Translations under genes and position numbers: made by a program
The notes under the pieces: generated by a model
What the model saw: the letters and a program-made list of their open reading frames with translations, nothing else
The model's database searches: none
What the model was told of the DNA's origin: nothing
Part shown: positions 7,173 through 14,992 of the stretch, piece after piece
How the letters are laid out: every line of letters starts with the position of its first letter
Numbering within the stretch: position 1 is the stretch's first letter
Source: a virus
Direction: 5' to 3' (one strand)
DNA length: 36,559 nucleotides
Virus record (IMG/VR): IMGVR_UViG_3300043409_000787
Location: 1-36,559 of that record

Positions 7173-8223
7173 GGTACGCTCCTATGACTTCTGCCGCGAC
7201 TTGCGGGACGATGGCATTGCCGTAGGCGCGCAGGCGTCCCACTCTGGCGGGAACCCCATGAGCCAAGAGACAAACGCCGGATTTAACGCGCCTCGATTTT
7301 CCGTCTGCTCCGATGGCCCATTCCACACCGTCCGACCAAGCAGACCGTTCGTCTCCACGTTCGCGCAGAACGATCCGTCCTTGTGATCCCGACTCGTCGG
7401 CGTCGGCCACAAGTGAACCGCTTGCTTCAACGCCAGCCCACCCTGACGCCCCGGCGGTATCTTGTCGCCCGTGCCCTCGTTCGCGCGCGGAGTCGGCCAC
7501 ATCGAAATCGCCGCCGCCCATCCGAGCTTGTTCGGCGTTGTCCGACCGTCCCCCGAACAGGTCAGGTTCGTATCGTTCCCGGCGTGCGCCGATGTCGGCG
7601 TCGGCCACATTCCCTTGGCCACCTGTGAGAGATCGATCTGGATCTTCTTGCCGTTGTGATAGGGCGTGTTGCCCCGCCACTCGTCCGCGTGGGCTATTGA
7701 CCGGCCGCCATTGGGCAACGTTGGCGTTGGCCACAAACCACAGTCGATCTCTTCGGTGGGGCGCATTGACGGCACAAGCCGGAACAACGACCGCCCCGCA
7801 GGCGTAGCCGATGCCTTCCAAGTCAGTAGACACTCCGTCGAGCCAGTCCTTGCCAACCGCTGCCGCAACTTGTTCTCCCATGACGACAGGGGGCCGACAG
7901 GCTCTAATGAGGCCGAAGAAGACGGGCCAGAGGTGGCGCTCGTCCGCCGTGCCCTTTTGCTGACCGGCGGTGCTGAAGGGCTGGCAGGGGGCGCTTCCGG
8001 TCCACAGGGGCCGCTCGTCGGGCCATCCGGCGAGGCGGGCGGCAAGGCTCCAGCCGCCGATACCGGCAAAGAAGTGGCATTGTGTGAAACCGCGCAAGTC
8101 CGCAGAATCCACGTCAAGAATGGATCGCTCATCAACTTCCCCTTTGGCTATCAGACCTTTGTCTATGAGGTTACGCAGCCAATGGGCGGCGTAAGGCTCC
8201 ATCTCGTTGTAATACGCGCTCAC
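7156..8223 (-). CDS. DNA (cytosine-5)-methyltransferase
   Basis: This 355-residue Dcm-type enzyme shows motif I F-A-G-I-G-G at about residues 52-57. The catalytic motif IV is P-C-Q-P-F-S with Cys80. Motif VI is a variant G-E-Q-V at about 116-119, motif VIII is R-R-D-R-L-W-F-V near 158, and motif X is Y-G-N-A-I-V-P-Q near the C-terminus. Between motifs VIII and X lies a target-recognition stretch with several 'VANAN/VADAD/VADSA' segments. I chose GTG at 8223 because it overlaps the nuclease stop as GTGA and has GGGAG just upstream; another GTG lies at 8244. The enzyme probably modifies phage DNA against host restriction. No partner restriction gene is seen. A second long frame overlaps it. Confidence 0.92.
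   Translation of the reverse strand: MSAYYNEMEPYAAHWLRNLIDKGLIAKGEVDERSILDVDSADLRGFTQCHFFAGIGGWSLAARLAGWPDERPLWTGSAPCQPFSTAGQQKGTADERHLWPVFFGLIRACRPPVVMGEQVAAAVGKDWLDGVSTDLEGIGYACGAVVVPACAVNAPHRRDRLWFVANANVAQWRPVNSPRGRVAGQHALSQRQEDPDRSLTGGQGNVADADIGARRERYEPDLFGGRSDNAEQARMGGGDFDVADSARERGHGRQDTAGASGWAGVEASGSLVADADESGSQGRIVLRERGDERSAWSDGVEWAIGADGKSRRVKSGVCLLAHGVPARVGRLRAYGNAIVPQVAAEVIGAYLDAAP
7182..8132 (-). CDS. Possible overprinted protein with WPTPT repeats, inside the methyltransferase gene
   Basis: This frame is shifted by +1 relative to the methyltransferase and stays open for 316 residues. It has an ATG at 8132 preceded by AGGGGAAG. The translation is not random-looking: it holds at least four W-P-T-P-T/R segments, a T-W-K-A-S-A-T-P-A-G-R-S segment, and the ending L-N-P-A-F-V-S-W-L-M-G-F-P-P-E-W-D. 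From memory, proteins with this organisation occur in many prophages, annotated as hypothetical or as methylase fragments. Each W-P-T-P-T lies on the same DNA that encodes V-A-D-A-D in the methyltransferase frame. It could be a true second protein or a by-product of codon choice in a conserved methyltransferase. Translation is unproven. Confidence 0.45.
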   Translation of the reverse strand: MSDPFLTWILRTCAVSHNATSLPVSAAGALPPASPDGPTSGPCGPEAPPASPSAPPVSKRARRTSATSGPSSSASLEPVGPLSSWENKLRQRLARTGSTECLLTWKASATPAGRSLFRLVPSMRPTEEIDCGLWPTPTLPNGGRSIAHADEWRGNTPYHNGKKIQIDLSQVAKGMWPTPTSAHAGNDTNLTCSGDGRTTPNKLGWAAAISMWPTPRANEGTGDKIPPGRQGGLALKQAVHLWPTPTSRDHKDGSFCANVETNGLLGRTVWNGPSEQTENRGALNPAFVSWLMGFPPEWDACAPTAMPSSRKSRQKS

Positions 8224-8498
8224 AAGCCCGTCTCCCGCGCCCACTCGTTAATCTCTTCGCGCGACCACAGGCAGGCGTAGTCCTGCCCCAGCGCCAGCAT
8301 GTCAGCGGCAAACTTCGTCTGGAGCGGTGCCAGCCGCCCGCCCTTCTTCTTCAGCTCCACGAACCACGTCTGGCCGTTGGGCAGGCACGCCACTTGGTCC
8401 GACACGCCGCGCAGCGTGGGCGACTTGAACTTGTACGTCCGCCCGCCCATGCGGGCGACCGTCCAGATGAAATACGCCTCGATTTCTTTCTCAAGCAT
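8220..8498 (-). CDS. VRR-NUC domain nuclease
   Basis: Starting at the ATG at 8498, which has GGGAG upstream, gives 92 residues, the usual size of stand-alone phage VRR-NUC proteins. Key features are an N-terminal E-x-x-I-E helix, G-V-S-D-Q-V at about residues 31-36, and F-V-E-L-K-K-K-G-G at about 46-54. These supply the Asp and E-x-K residues of a PD-(D/E)XK nuclease; R-L-x-P-L-Q-x-x-F follows. Such enzymes cut branched DNA during replication or recombination. The frame stays open far upstream toward 8756, but that part is antisense to the DUF2800 gene and I exclude it. It is the first gene of the leftward operon and faces the replication operon. Confidence 0.88.
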   Translation of the reverse strand: MLEKEIEAYFIWTVARMGGRTYKFKSPTLRGVSDQVACLPNGQTWFVELKKKGGRLAPLQTKFAADMLALGQDYACLWSREEINEWARETGL

Positions 8499-8586
8499 TT
8501 TTCTGCTCCCGTTGCAAAAAAAGGTATTGCATGACTGCAAAGGATTGTCTAGTGTCCGTCTTGTCAAAAACACGAAAGGTTCACTG
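8499..8586. promoter_or_regulatory. Divergent promoter region between nuclease and replication operons
   Basis: These 88 bases separate two divergent operons and are AT-richer than their surroundings. An inverted repeat TTGCA-TGAC-TGCAA lies at 8527-8540. A perfect TTGACA hexamer occurs on the minus strand at 8562-8567, but I see no good -10 at standard spacing on either strand. The sequence GCATGACT at 8529-8536 resembles an element in the early promoters at 18.86 and 19.92 kb. Promoter activity is inferred from the divergent layout. Confidence 0.5.
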
Positions 8587-9717
8587 ATGGCCCAACACTC
8601 CACTATCGTCGGCGGTTCAACCGCCAAGCGCGTCATCGCTTGTCCTGGCTCGGTCAAGCTCGTCCAGCAGATGCCAGAAAAGCCGTCCAGCAAATACGCG
8701 GACGAGGGCACGCTGCTGCACAACGTCATCGCGGAGATCCTCACGACCGACCGCACGCCTGAGAGCTACCTCGGCACGGTCTACGAGGGTATCACGCTCG
8801 ACCAAGACCTGATCGACGCCAAGCTGCGCCCGGCGCTTGATGCGCTGGACGCGATCGACCCCGACAAGGAAATGACGTACGCCGTCGAGCAGGTCGTCGG
8901 CTTCGACACCGCGCTGCCGGGCGTGTTCGGCTCCGCCGACCTGATCGGCCGGCTGGGCAACCGCGCCATCGTCCTCGACTGGAAGTTCGGCTCTGGCGTC
9001 GCCGTGGACGTGGAGGAGAACGCGCAGGCGATGTTCTACGCCGCTGCCGCCATGCGCACGCCCGCCACGATGTGGGCGTTCCAAGGCGCGACCGAGATCG
9101 AGTGCATCATCGTGCAGCCGCCCTATGTCAAACGGTGGTTGACGTATCCGTCGCGCATCGCGTCGTTTGAGCGCGAGCTGATCTTCGCCGTGCGCGGCGC
9201 GATGCTTCCCGACGCCCCGTTGGCGTCTGGCGACCACTGCCGGTGGTGCGCGGCCAAGCCGACCTGCCCGCTTATGACCGGAGCTGTGGAAAGGGCGCTA
9301 AAAATTAAGTTGCACGCCATAGACGCGGGTCGAATTGGCGAGTATCTTAAAATGGCTGAACTGCTAGAGGCATGGATCAGCGGCGTGAACGAGTTGGCGT
9401 ACCAGATGCTGGACGAGGGGCTGTCGGTCCCCGGCTACAAGCTGGTCCCCAAGCGCGCCACGCGGAAGTGGATTGACGACGAGGTGGCGCTGCAAGCGTT
9501 GGAGCGTCTCGGTCTGGCTACAGAGGAATTGGTGGAGACTACGGTCGTCAGTCCGGCGAAGGCGGAGAAGCTGCTGAAGAAGCAGAAGGTTCCGCTGCCT
9601 GCTGACCTCGTGGTCGCCATCTCAACGGGCAACACGCTGGCAACCGAGGATGATCCTCGCCCGGCGGTGGTGCAGATCGGAAAGCAGCTCGCTTCCGCTC
9701 TTGGTAAACTCGTCTAA
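8587..9717 (+). CDS. DUF2800 protein, RecB/Cas4-like nuclease
   Basis: The 376-residue protein has the architecture of phage DUF2800 / RecB-family nucleases. A cysteine lies near the N-terminus (Cys19), with L-L-H at about residues 43-45. G-S-A-D (Asp118), D-W-K-F-G (Asp131, Lys133) and Q-A-M-F-Y near 147-151 form the PD-(D/E)XK site. A C-terminal cysteine group (C218, C221, C227), together with Cys19, resembles the iron-sulfur ligands of Cas4/AddB nucleases. It likely trims DNA ends in phage recombination or replication. The start at 8587 follows a GAAAGG site; a longer frame from 8299 would run through the divergent promoter and is rejected. It leads the replication operon. Confidence 0.87.
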   Translation: MAQHSTIVGGSTAKRVIACPGSVKLVQQMPEKPSSKYADEGTLLHNVIAEILTTDRTPESYLGTVYEGITLDQDLIDAKLRPALDALDAIDPDKEMTYAVEQVVGFDTALPGVFGSADLIGRLGNRAIVLDWKFGSGVAVDVEENAQAMFYAAAAMRTPATMWAFQGATEIECIIVQPPYVKRWLTYPSRIASFERELIFAVRGAMLPDAPLASGDHCRWCAAKPTCPLMTGAVERALKIKLHAIDAGRIGEYLKMAELLEAWISGVNELAYQMLDEGLSVPGYKLVPKRATRKWIDDEVALQALERLGLATEELVETTVVSPAKAEKLLKKQKVPLPADLVVAISTGNTLATEDDPRPAVVQIGKQLASALGKLV

Positions 9718-9729
9718 AGGAAGAACGTA

Positions 9730-10386
9730 ATGTCAAATCTCACTGTGTTCGGTTCTGCTAACCTTCCCTCCGCCGCCTCTCTGGCGGACTCCCTGCGCAG
9801 CATCAAGACCGGCGTGTCTGATGCAGGCGTTAACGTCATCCTCAAGATGGACAAGACCGGACACTGGGTGTTCGGCGCTGACCAGACCGAAGTCGAGGCC
9901 GACTCGACTTGGGCCATCAACCCGTTCTCGTTCGTCCACGGCTTTATTGCTTGGGGCGAGGGTGACGTGTTGGGCGAGAAGATGGTGCCGGTGTCGCAGC
10001 CGCTGCCAGAGCTTGACGCCGCCCCGGCGGGTGCCAAGCGTGGCTGGGAGACGCAGGTCGGCATGTCGCTGAAGTGCCTGTCTGGTGAAGACAAGGACAT
10101 GGAGGCCCGCTATACGGTCACGTCCGTTGGCGGTAAACGCGCTGTGCAGGCGCTCGCGCTTGCCATCGCTGGACAGGCCGAGAAGGACCAGGCCAAGTAC
10201 GTCCCGGTGATCGTGCTCAAGAAAGAGCATTACATGCACAAGTCCTATGGCCGCATTTACACCCCGCTGTTTGACGTGGTGGAATGGATGGCTATGGATG
10301 GTGGTTCGACCGAAGTTGATGCGCCTCCCGTCGCTGATGCTCCGGCTGAAGCTCCCGCCGATCCGCGTCGCCGTCGCCGCGCGTAA
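9730..10386 (+). CDS. Probable phage single-stranded DNA-binding protein
   Basis: This 218-residue protein has a mixed beta-rich body without catalytic motifs. It includes a G-H-W-V-F-G-A segment, a W-A-I-N-P-F-S-F stretch and a central W-E-T-Q-V-G-M segment. The C-terminus is an Ala/Pro-rich linker ending in five arginines, unlike the acidic tail of bacterial SSB. Genes in this place, between a DUF2800 nuclease and a family A polymerase, commonly encode the phage ssDNA-binding protein (DUF2815-like), which is the basis for the call. An AAGGAAG site precedes the ATG. The OB-fold cannot be confirmed by eye; a different replication cofactor is possible. Confidence 0.5.
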   Translation: MSNLTVFGSANLPSAASLADSLRSIKTGVSDAGVNVILKMDKTGHWVFGADQTEVEADSTWAINPFSFVHGFIAWGEGDVLGEKMVPVSQPLPELDAAPAGAKRGWETQVGMSLKCLSGEDKDMEARYTVTSVGGKRAVQALALAIAGQAEKDQAKYVPVIVLKKEHYMHKSYGRIYTPLFDVVEWMAMDGGSTEVDAPPVADAPAEAPADPRRRRRA

Positions 10387-10399
10387 GGGAGAGTGAAAG

Positions 10400-10433
10400 C
10401 GGGCGCTGGCTGTTCTCCCCCGGCCAGCGCCCG
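10400..10433 (+). other. Strong GC hairpin between the SSB-like and polymerase genes
   Basis: A perfect 11-base stem (10400-10410 with 10423-10433) encloses a 12-base loop. There is no run of T after it, so it is not a standard intrinsic terminator. In the transcript it would sit 19 bases before the polymerase start and could stabilise mRNA or lower polymerase expression relative to the upstream gene. Confidence 0.65.
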
Positions 10434-10452
10434 TGAGTAACTGAGAGACATC

Positions 10453-12420
10453 ATGACAACACTCTGGCTCGATTTCGAGACGCGCAGCCGCTGCGACCTT
10501 CGCTCGCGCGGCGTCTACAACTACGCGCAGGACCGCTCAACGTCCGTGCTGTGCATGTCCTACGCCTTTGACGACGACGAGGTCGTCACGTGGACGCCAG
10601 ACCAGCCGTTCCCGCGTCGCGTCGCGGAACACACAGGCCAGATCAGAGCACACAACGCCGCCTTCGAGCGGCTTATCTTTTGGTTCGTCCTGTGCCCCGA
10701 CCAAGGCATCCGCGAGCCGTCGCTGTCGCAGTTCTATTGCACCGCGACGCAAGCCCGCGCCAACTGCGCGCCCGGCTCGCTGGAGGACGTGGGCCGGTTC
10801 AGCGGCGCGACGATGAAGAAGGACCACCGCGGGTCGCAACTGATCCGCCTGCTGTCGGTTCCGCGCGCTGACGGGACGTTCAACGACGATCCGGCGCTGC
10901 TGGACGAGATGTACCGTTATTGTGACCAAGATGTCCGTGCCATGCGCGCCATCAGCCGCAGCCTGCGCGACCTGTCCGCCGAAGAGCTGGCCGACTACCA
11001 CGTCAACGAGCGGATCAACGACAGGGGCGTGCGCGTCGATCTCGCGCTGTGCAACGCAGCGGTCAAGTACGCCAGCGACGAGCTGGTGGAGATCCAGCAG
11101 ATCGTGGCCGAGGTGACGCAGGGGGCCATCACGAGCGTGCGCAGCCCGAAGATGCGCCAGTGGGTGCAGGACCGCGTGGGGCCGGAGGCGCTCAAGCTGA
11201 TGACCGTCATGAAGGACGGCGTCGCGAAGGTGTCCATCGACAAGAACGTCCGCGCCAACCTGCTGACGTTCGCCGCCGAGAACCCCGACGAGGTGCCGCC
11301 TGACGTGGCCGAGGTCATCCAGTGCGCTGACGACCTGTGGGCGTCCAGCGTGGCGAAGTTCAACCGGCTGGCGGCGCTGGCCGACGACGAGGACCACCGC
11401 GTCCGTGGTGCGTTCGTGTTCGCTGGCGGTGCTGCCACCGGGCGCGCGTCATCCTACGGCGCGCAGGTCCACAACTTCGCCCGCAAGTGCGCCAAGGAGC
11501 CAGCCGAGACACGCGAGGCGATGGTGCGCGGCCACAAGATCGTGCCGCTGTACGGCCGCCGCGTGACCGACGTGTTGAAGGGTATGCTACGCCCGGCGCT
11601 GCTGGCGAGCGATGGCAACTGGCTCGCCGTGGCCGACTGGTCGTCCATCGAGGCGCGCGTCAATCCTTGGCTGTCGGGCCGTGGCGACGCCAAGCTGGAG
11701 CTGTTCCGCAGCGGTCGCGATGTCTACAAGGTCAACGCGATGGCGACGTTCCGCGTTGAGTTCGACGACGTGACGCCTGACCAGCGTCAAGTTGGAAAAG
11801 TTCAAGAACTTGCGTGTGGCTTCGCTGGCGGTGTCGGCGCGTTCGCCGCCATGGGCCGCGTCTACGGTCTGGCGTTGCCAGAACCGGAGGCCAAGCGCAT
11901 GGTGGACGGCTGGCGCAAGGCGAACACTTGGGCCTTGCCGTTCTGGCAGGATCTGGAGGAGGCGTATACGCGCGCCATGCGCCACAAGGGTCACGAGTTC
12001 ACGGCTGGCCGGATTACCTACTTGTTTGACGGATCGCACCTCTGGTACGCTCTGCCTTCCGGCCGCGTGCTCTGCTATCCCTTCGCGCGGCTGGAGACCG
12101 AGGGCGTCACTTACGCCAAGGCGTCATGGAAACCCGCAGCAGATGCGAAGGAATGGCCCCGCGCCCGGCTCTGGAAGGGGCTGGCGTGCGAGAATGTGAC
12201 GCAAGCGACGGCCAACGACCTGTTGCGCTACTCGCTGCGCGAGTTGGACGCGGAGGGGTTCGAACCCGTGCTCCACGTCCATGATGAGATCGTCCTGGAG
12301 ACGGACGACCCCGACCGTACGGTCGAGGCGATGAAGCGGATCATGTGCTCCACACCGACGTGGGCCGAGGGGCTACCACTCGGCATTGAGGTGCACACGA
12401 TGAGACGTTACGGGAAGTAA
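10453..12420 (+). CDS. DNA polymerase I-type (family A) replicative polymerase
   Basis: The 655-residue enzyme has an N-terminal 3'-5' exonuclease domain: ExoI D-F-E at residues 7-9, A-H-N-A-A-F-E at 66-72 as ExoII, and Y-C-D-Q-D-V at 156-161 as ExoIII with Asp160. The C-terminal polymerase domain has motif A D-W-S-S-I-E (Asp395, Glu400), motif B around R445 and K449 (R-Q-V-G-K-V-Q-E), and motif C H-D-E at 610-612. Its length matches compact phage polymerases without the 5'-3' nuclease domain. Motif A reads S-S where Pol I often has S-Q. It would copy the phage genome with the downstream primase-helicase. A GAGAGAC sequence precedes the ATG. Confidence 0.95.
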   Translation: MTTLWLDFETRSRCDLRSRGVYNYAQDRSTSVLCMSYAFDDDEVVTWTPDQPFPRRVAEHTGQIRAHNAAFERLIFWFVLCPDQGIREPSLSQFYCTATQARANCAPGSLEDVGRFSGATMKKDHRGSQLIRLLSVPRADGTFNDDPALLDEMYRYCDQDVRAMRAISRSLRDLSAEELADYHVNERINDRGVRVDLALCNAAVKYASDELVEIQQIVAEVTQGAITSVRSPKMRQWVQDRVGPEALKLMTVMKDGVAKVSIDKNVRANLLTFAAENPDEVPPDVAEVIQCADDLWASSVAKFNRLAALADDEDHRVRGAFVFAGGAATGRASSYGAQVHNFARKCAKEPAETREAMVRGHKIVPLYGRRVTDVLKGMLRPALLASDGNWLAVADWSSIEARVNPWLSGRGDAKLELFRSGRDVYKVNAMATFRVEFDDVTPDQRQVGKVQELACGFAGGVGAFAAMGRVYGLALPEPEAKRMVDGWRKANTWALPFWQDLEEAYTRAMRHKGHEFTAGRITYLFDGSHLWYALPSGRVLCYPFARLETEGVTYAKASWKPAADAKEWPRARLWKGLACENVTQATANDLLRYSLRELDAEGFEPVLHVHDEIVLETDDPDRTVEAMKRIMCSTPTWAEGLPLGIEVHTMRRYGK

Positions 12421-12437
12421 ACGGGGAGAACGGGAAC

Positions 12438-14741
12438 ATGAGAGACTTTATCGAGTTCATCCAAGGACTGGCCGAGCACGGCGAGACCGCGCTGCTGGTG
12501 CGCCAGAAGCCGGTTATCCGAGACGGCGTGCATCAGTTGCACGGCGACGGGAAGCTCAAGTACACATATCCGGCGTATATGCCGACGCACACCATCAAAC
12601 CCGGCGAATCTTGGTATATGAATACCGGGTCTTTCATCCTTGATCGGTTTGAGAACGGACGCCCCAGCGCCACCGCAGCCAATTGCGAGTTCGTGCTATG
12701 CCTGATGCTGGACGACATCGGCACGAAGTCCAAGGAGCCGCCGTTGCCGCCGACGTGGGTCATCGAATCATCGCAGGGATCGTTTCAATGGGGCTACGCT
12801 TTCAGCGACCAACCGACCAAGGCCGAGTTCAGCGCCGCTGTTACCGCCATTGCCGAGGCGGGCTACACCGACCCCGGCGCGACCAACCCCGTGCGCAACT
12901 TCCGCATTCCGGGTTCAACTAACCTTAAACCCGGACGCGATGGGTTCAAGTCAAGGCTCGTTTCCTTTAATCCCGAACGCGAGTTTACCCTGCCGGGGAT
13001 CTGCGCCGCGCTTGGCGTGACGCCAGCCGAGGCCGACACGGCCAGAGTCATCAGCTTCCGCCTGCGCGACACCGGCAAGGACAGCGTCTTGGAGTGGCTG
13101 AACGACAAGGGGCTGGTGTTGTCCAACGTCAACGCCGAGGGCTGGATGGGCGTCGTCTGCCCGAACAACGCCCAGCATACGGACGGCCAGATCGAAGCGC
13201 GCTACAAGCCCCTCGACCGCTCGTTCTGCTGCTACCACGGCCATTGCGAGGACTTCAACAGCCGTGCCTTTCTCGGCTGGGTCTGCGATAATGGTGGGCC
13301 GCGCGTCAATCCCGGCCTGCGTGACGAGCTGTTGGCCGAACACATGAACAAGGCCTTGTCCAAGATGACGCCATCCGACATGTTTACCGACGACGCCGCC
13401 AAGGTCATCGCGGACGTGGAGCGCAAGGAGTTGGGCCGCGTCGAAAAGAAAGACTGGTATGAACGTTTCGCCTACATCTCCGACGACGACTCGTTCTTTG
13501 ACATCCGCGACTGTCGCGAGCTGGGCCGCACGACCTTTAACGCGATTTATCGCCACGTCCCCTGCCAATCAATCCACAATGGGCGCAAAGTCGAGGCGTC
13601 GATCTGCTTCGACGAGAACCGCCAAGCCATGAACGCCCGGCTGCTGCGCGGTGTCACCTACGCTGCTGGCGAGGCCGTGCTGGTCGCGCGCGACGGCGAG
13701 GTGTTTGGCAACCGCTGGCGCAACGCGCGGCCGGACGTATCGGGCGTGACGCCCGGTGACGTGACGCCGTGGCTGGACCACTGCCGACTGCTGGTGCCGG
13801 AGCCGGAGGAGCTGGAGCACACCCTCAACATGATGGCGTTCAAGGTGCAGAACCCCGGCATCAAGATCAACCACGCGGCCTTGCATGGTGGTGACGAGGG
13901 CTGTGGCAAGGACAGCATGTGGGCACCCTTCATCTGGGCCGTCTGCGGCCCCAATCTGCGCAACCGTGGCCTGATCGACAACGACAGCCTGTCCTCGCAG
14001 TGGGGCTATCAGCTTGAGAGCGAGATCCTGATCCTCAACGAGCTGAAGGAGCCGGAGGCGGCGCAGCGCCGCGCGCTCGCGAACAAGCTGAAGCCCGTCA
14101 TCGCCGCCCCGCCCGACATGATCGTCGTCAACCGCAAGGGGCTGCACCCCTACAACATGCTCAACCGCATGTTCGTCTTGGCGTTCACCAACGACCCGGT
14201 GCCGATCAGCATTCCCTCACAGGACCGCCGCTGGTTCTGCCTGTGGTCTAACGCGCCGAAGATGGAACCGGCGGATGCTGACCGTCTGTGGGGCTGGTAC
14301 AAGACGGGCGGCTTCGAGAAGGTCGCGGCGTGGATGTACGCCCGTGACGTGTCCAAGTTCAATCCGGCGGCCGCGCCGCCCTTTACCGAGTTCAAGGCGA
14401 ACCTGGTCGAGCATGGCATGAGCATCGCGGAGAGCTTCCTTGTAGACCTGATCCGCGTCAAGGCTGGCGAGTTCTCGCGCGGCGTGATCGGCTCGCCGTT
14501 CTTCTCGCTCTGCGACCGTCTGGTCGCGTCCGCTCCGGCGGGCGTCAAGATCCCGCAGGCCGCGCTGCTGCACGCGCTGAAGGAAGCCGGGTGGGTGGAC
14601 ATGGGGCGGCTGGCGTCTGCCTCGCACATGACGAAAAAGCACGTCTTCGCCACGCCTGACATGGCGCGCGACCACAGCAAGTCGGAGCTGCGCAACATGC
14701 TAGAGGCCCCGCCCGCGTCAGGCTTGAAGGTGGTCAAGTAG
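12438..14741 (+). CDS. Primase-helicase: AEP/RepB-like primase, zinc motif and SF3-like ATPase
   Basis: The 767-residue protein combines replication activities. The N-terminal part resembles archaeo-eukaryotic/RepB-type primases: an acidic L-D-D-I-G (Asp92, Asp93), an S-S-Q-G-S-F-Q-W strand near 111-118, and R-N-F-R-I-P-G-S-T-N at 153-162. A CHC-type zinc motif follows (C241, H247, C264/C265, H267, C270). The C-terminal ATPase has Walker A G-G-D-E-G-C-G-K-D at 484-492 and a Walker B-like L-I-L-N-E at about 531-535, as in DUF5906-type phage helicases. It likely primes and unwinds for the family A polymerase encoded upstream. GGGGAGAACGGG precedes the ATG. It ends the operon just before a terminator. 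Confidence 0.87.
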   Translation: MRDFIEFIQGLAEHGETALLVRQKPVIRDGVHQLHGDGKLKYTYPAYMPTHTIKPGESWYMNTGSFILDRFENGRPSATAANCEFVLCLMLDDIGTKSKEPPLPPTWVIESSQGSFQWGYAFSDQPTKAEFSAAVTAIAEAGYTDPGATNPVRNFRIPGSTNLKPGRDGFKSRLVSFNPEREFTLPGICAALGVTPAEADTARVISFRLRDTGKDSVLEWLNDKGLVLSNVNAEGWMGVVCPNNAQHTDGQIEARYKPLDRSFCCYHGHCEDFNSRAFLGWVCDNGGPRVNPGLRDELLAEHMNKALSKMTPSDMFTDDAAKVIADVERKELGRVEKKDWYERFAYISDDDSFFDIRDCRELGRTTFNAIYRHVPCQSIHNGRKVEASICFDENRQAMNARLLRGVTYAAGEAVLVARDGEVFGNRWRNARPDVSGVTPGDVTPWLDHCRLLVPEPEELEHTLNMMAFKVQNPGIKINHAALHGGDEGCGKDSMWAPFIWAVCGPNLRNRGLIDNDSLSSQWGYQLESEILILNELKEPEAAQRRALANKLKPVIAAPPDMIVVNRKGLHPYNMLNRMFVLAFTNDPVPISIPSQDRRWFCLWSNAPKMEPADADRLWGWYKTGGFEKVAAWMYARDVSKFNPAAAPPFTEFKANLVEHGMSIAESFLVDLIRVKAGEFSRGVIGSPFFSLCDRLVASAPAGVKIPQAALLHALKEAGWVDMGRLASASHMTKKHVFATPDMARDHSKSELRNMLEAPPASGLKVVK

Positions 14742-14749
14742 GCAATAAA

Positions 14750-14780
14750 AAACCCGGCTGATGAAGCCGGGTTTCTTTTT
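14750..14780 (+). terminator. Rho-independent terminator of the replication operon
   Basis: A perfect 10-base stem (14750-14759 with 14765-14774) closes a 5-base loop and is followed by TTTCTTTTT. It lies 9 bases after the primase-helicase stop. A run of A on the left side means it could also act on leftward transcripts. The last minus-strand gene ends at its edge (14779). Confidence 0.9.
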
Positions 14781-14925
14781 AGTGTTCGGTCTGTTTGCTC
14801 AGGAACTCCACCACGGCTTCCGCCGTTCGGGTACACGATCTGCACGGCCCGTCAGCGCAGGGCACGTCCTCGTCAATGGCGGCGCAGATCACCAACGCCA
14901 GCTCGTCCAGCTCATCGTCGGTCAT
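14779..14925 (-). CDS. Small acidic Cys-containing protein, last gene of the leftward operon
   Basis: The product has 48 residues, with an acidic N-terminus (MTDDELDELA) and three more widely spaced cysteines (V-P-C, G-P-C, R-S-C) that could bind a metal. The ATG shares a base with the upstream stop (TAATG), and GGAG lies 8 bases before it. The stop sits at the T-tract of the terminator, as expected for a last gene. No family is recognised. Confidence 0.7.
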   Translation of the reverse strand: MTDDELDELALVICAAIDEDVPCADGPCRSCTRTAEAVVEFLSKQTEH

Positions 14926-14992
14926 TAAACAGGCTCCACAGCAGCGCCGTCAGCACCACGATCATCGTTGCAACCAACAATATTTCCACCAT
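14912..14992 (-). CDS. 26-residue membrane peptide, nested out of frame
   Basis: The reading frame gives a peptide that is almost entirely one transmembrane helix (residues about 3-22) with a charged N-D-R-R end. A GGAG site lies 8 bases before its ATG. It overlaps the 3' end of the 88-residue gene in one frame and the start of the 48-residue gene in another. Phages often encode such membrane microproteins, but chance hydrophobic frames also occur; the ribosome site argues for translation. Confidence 0.5.
   Translation of the reverse strand: MVEILLVATMIVVLTALLWSLFNDRR

Noticed and set aside
7156-8223. Methyltransferase as part of a restriction-modification pair
   Set aside because: Neighbouring genes are a VRR-NUC nuclease and a helicase with typical phage replication features; no restriction endonuclease signature was seen.
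8299-8586. In-frame 5' extension of the DUF2800 gene
   Set aside because: It is antisense to the VRR-NUC gene and crosses the divergent promoter; the ATG at 8587 has a good ribosome site and gives the family's normal length.
10537-11397. 286-codon minus-strand open frame opposite the polymerase
   Set aside because: Shadow of the exonuclease domain; no motif and no ribosome site.
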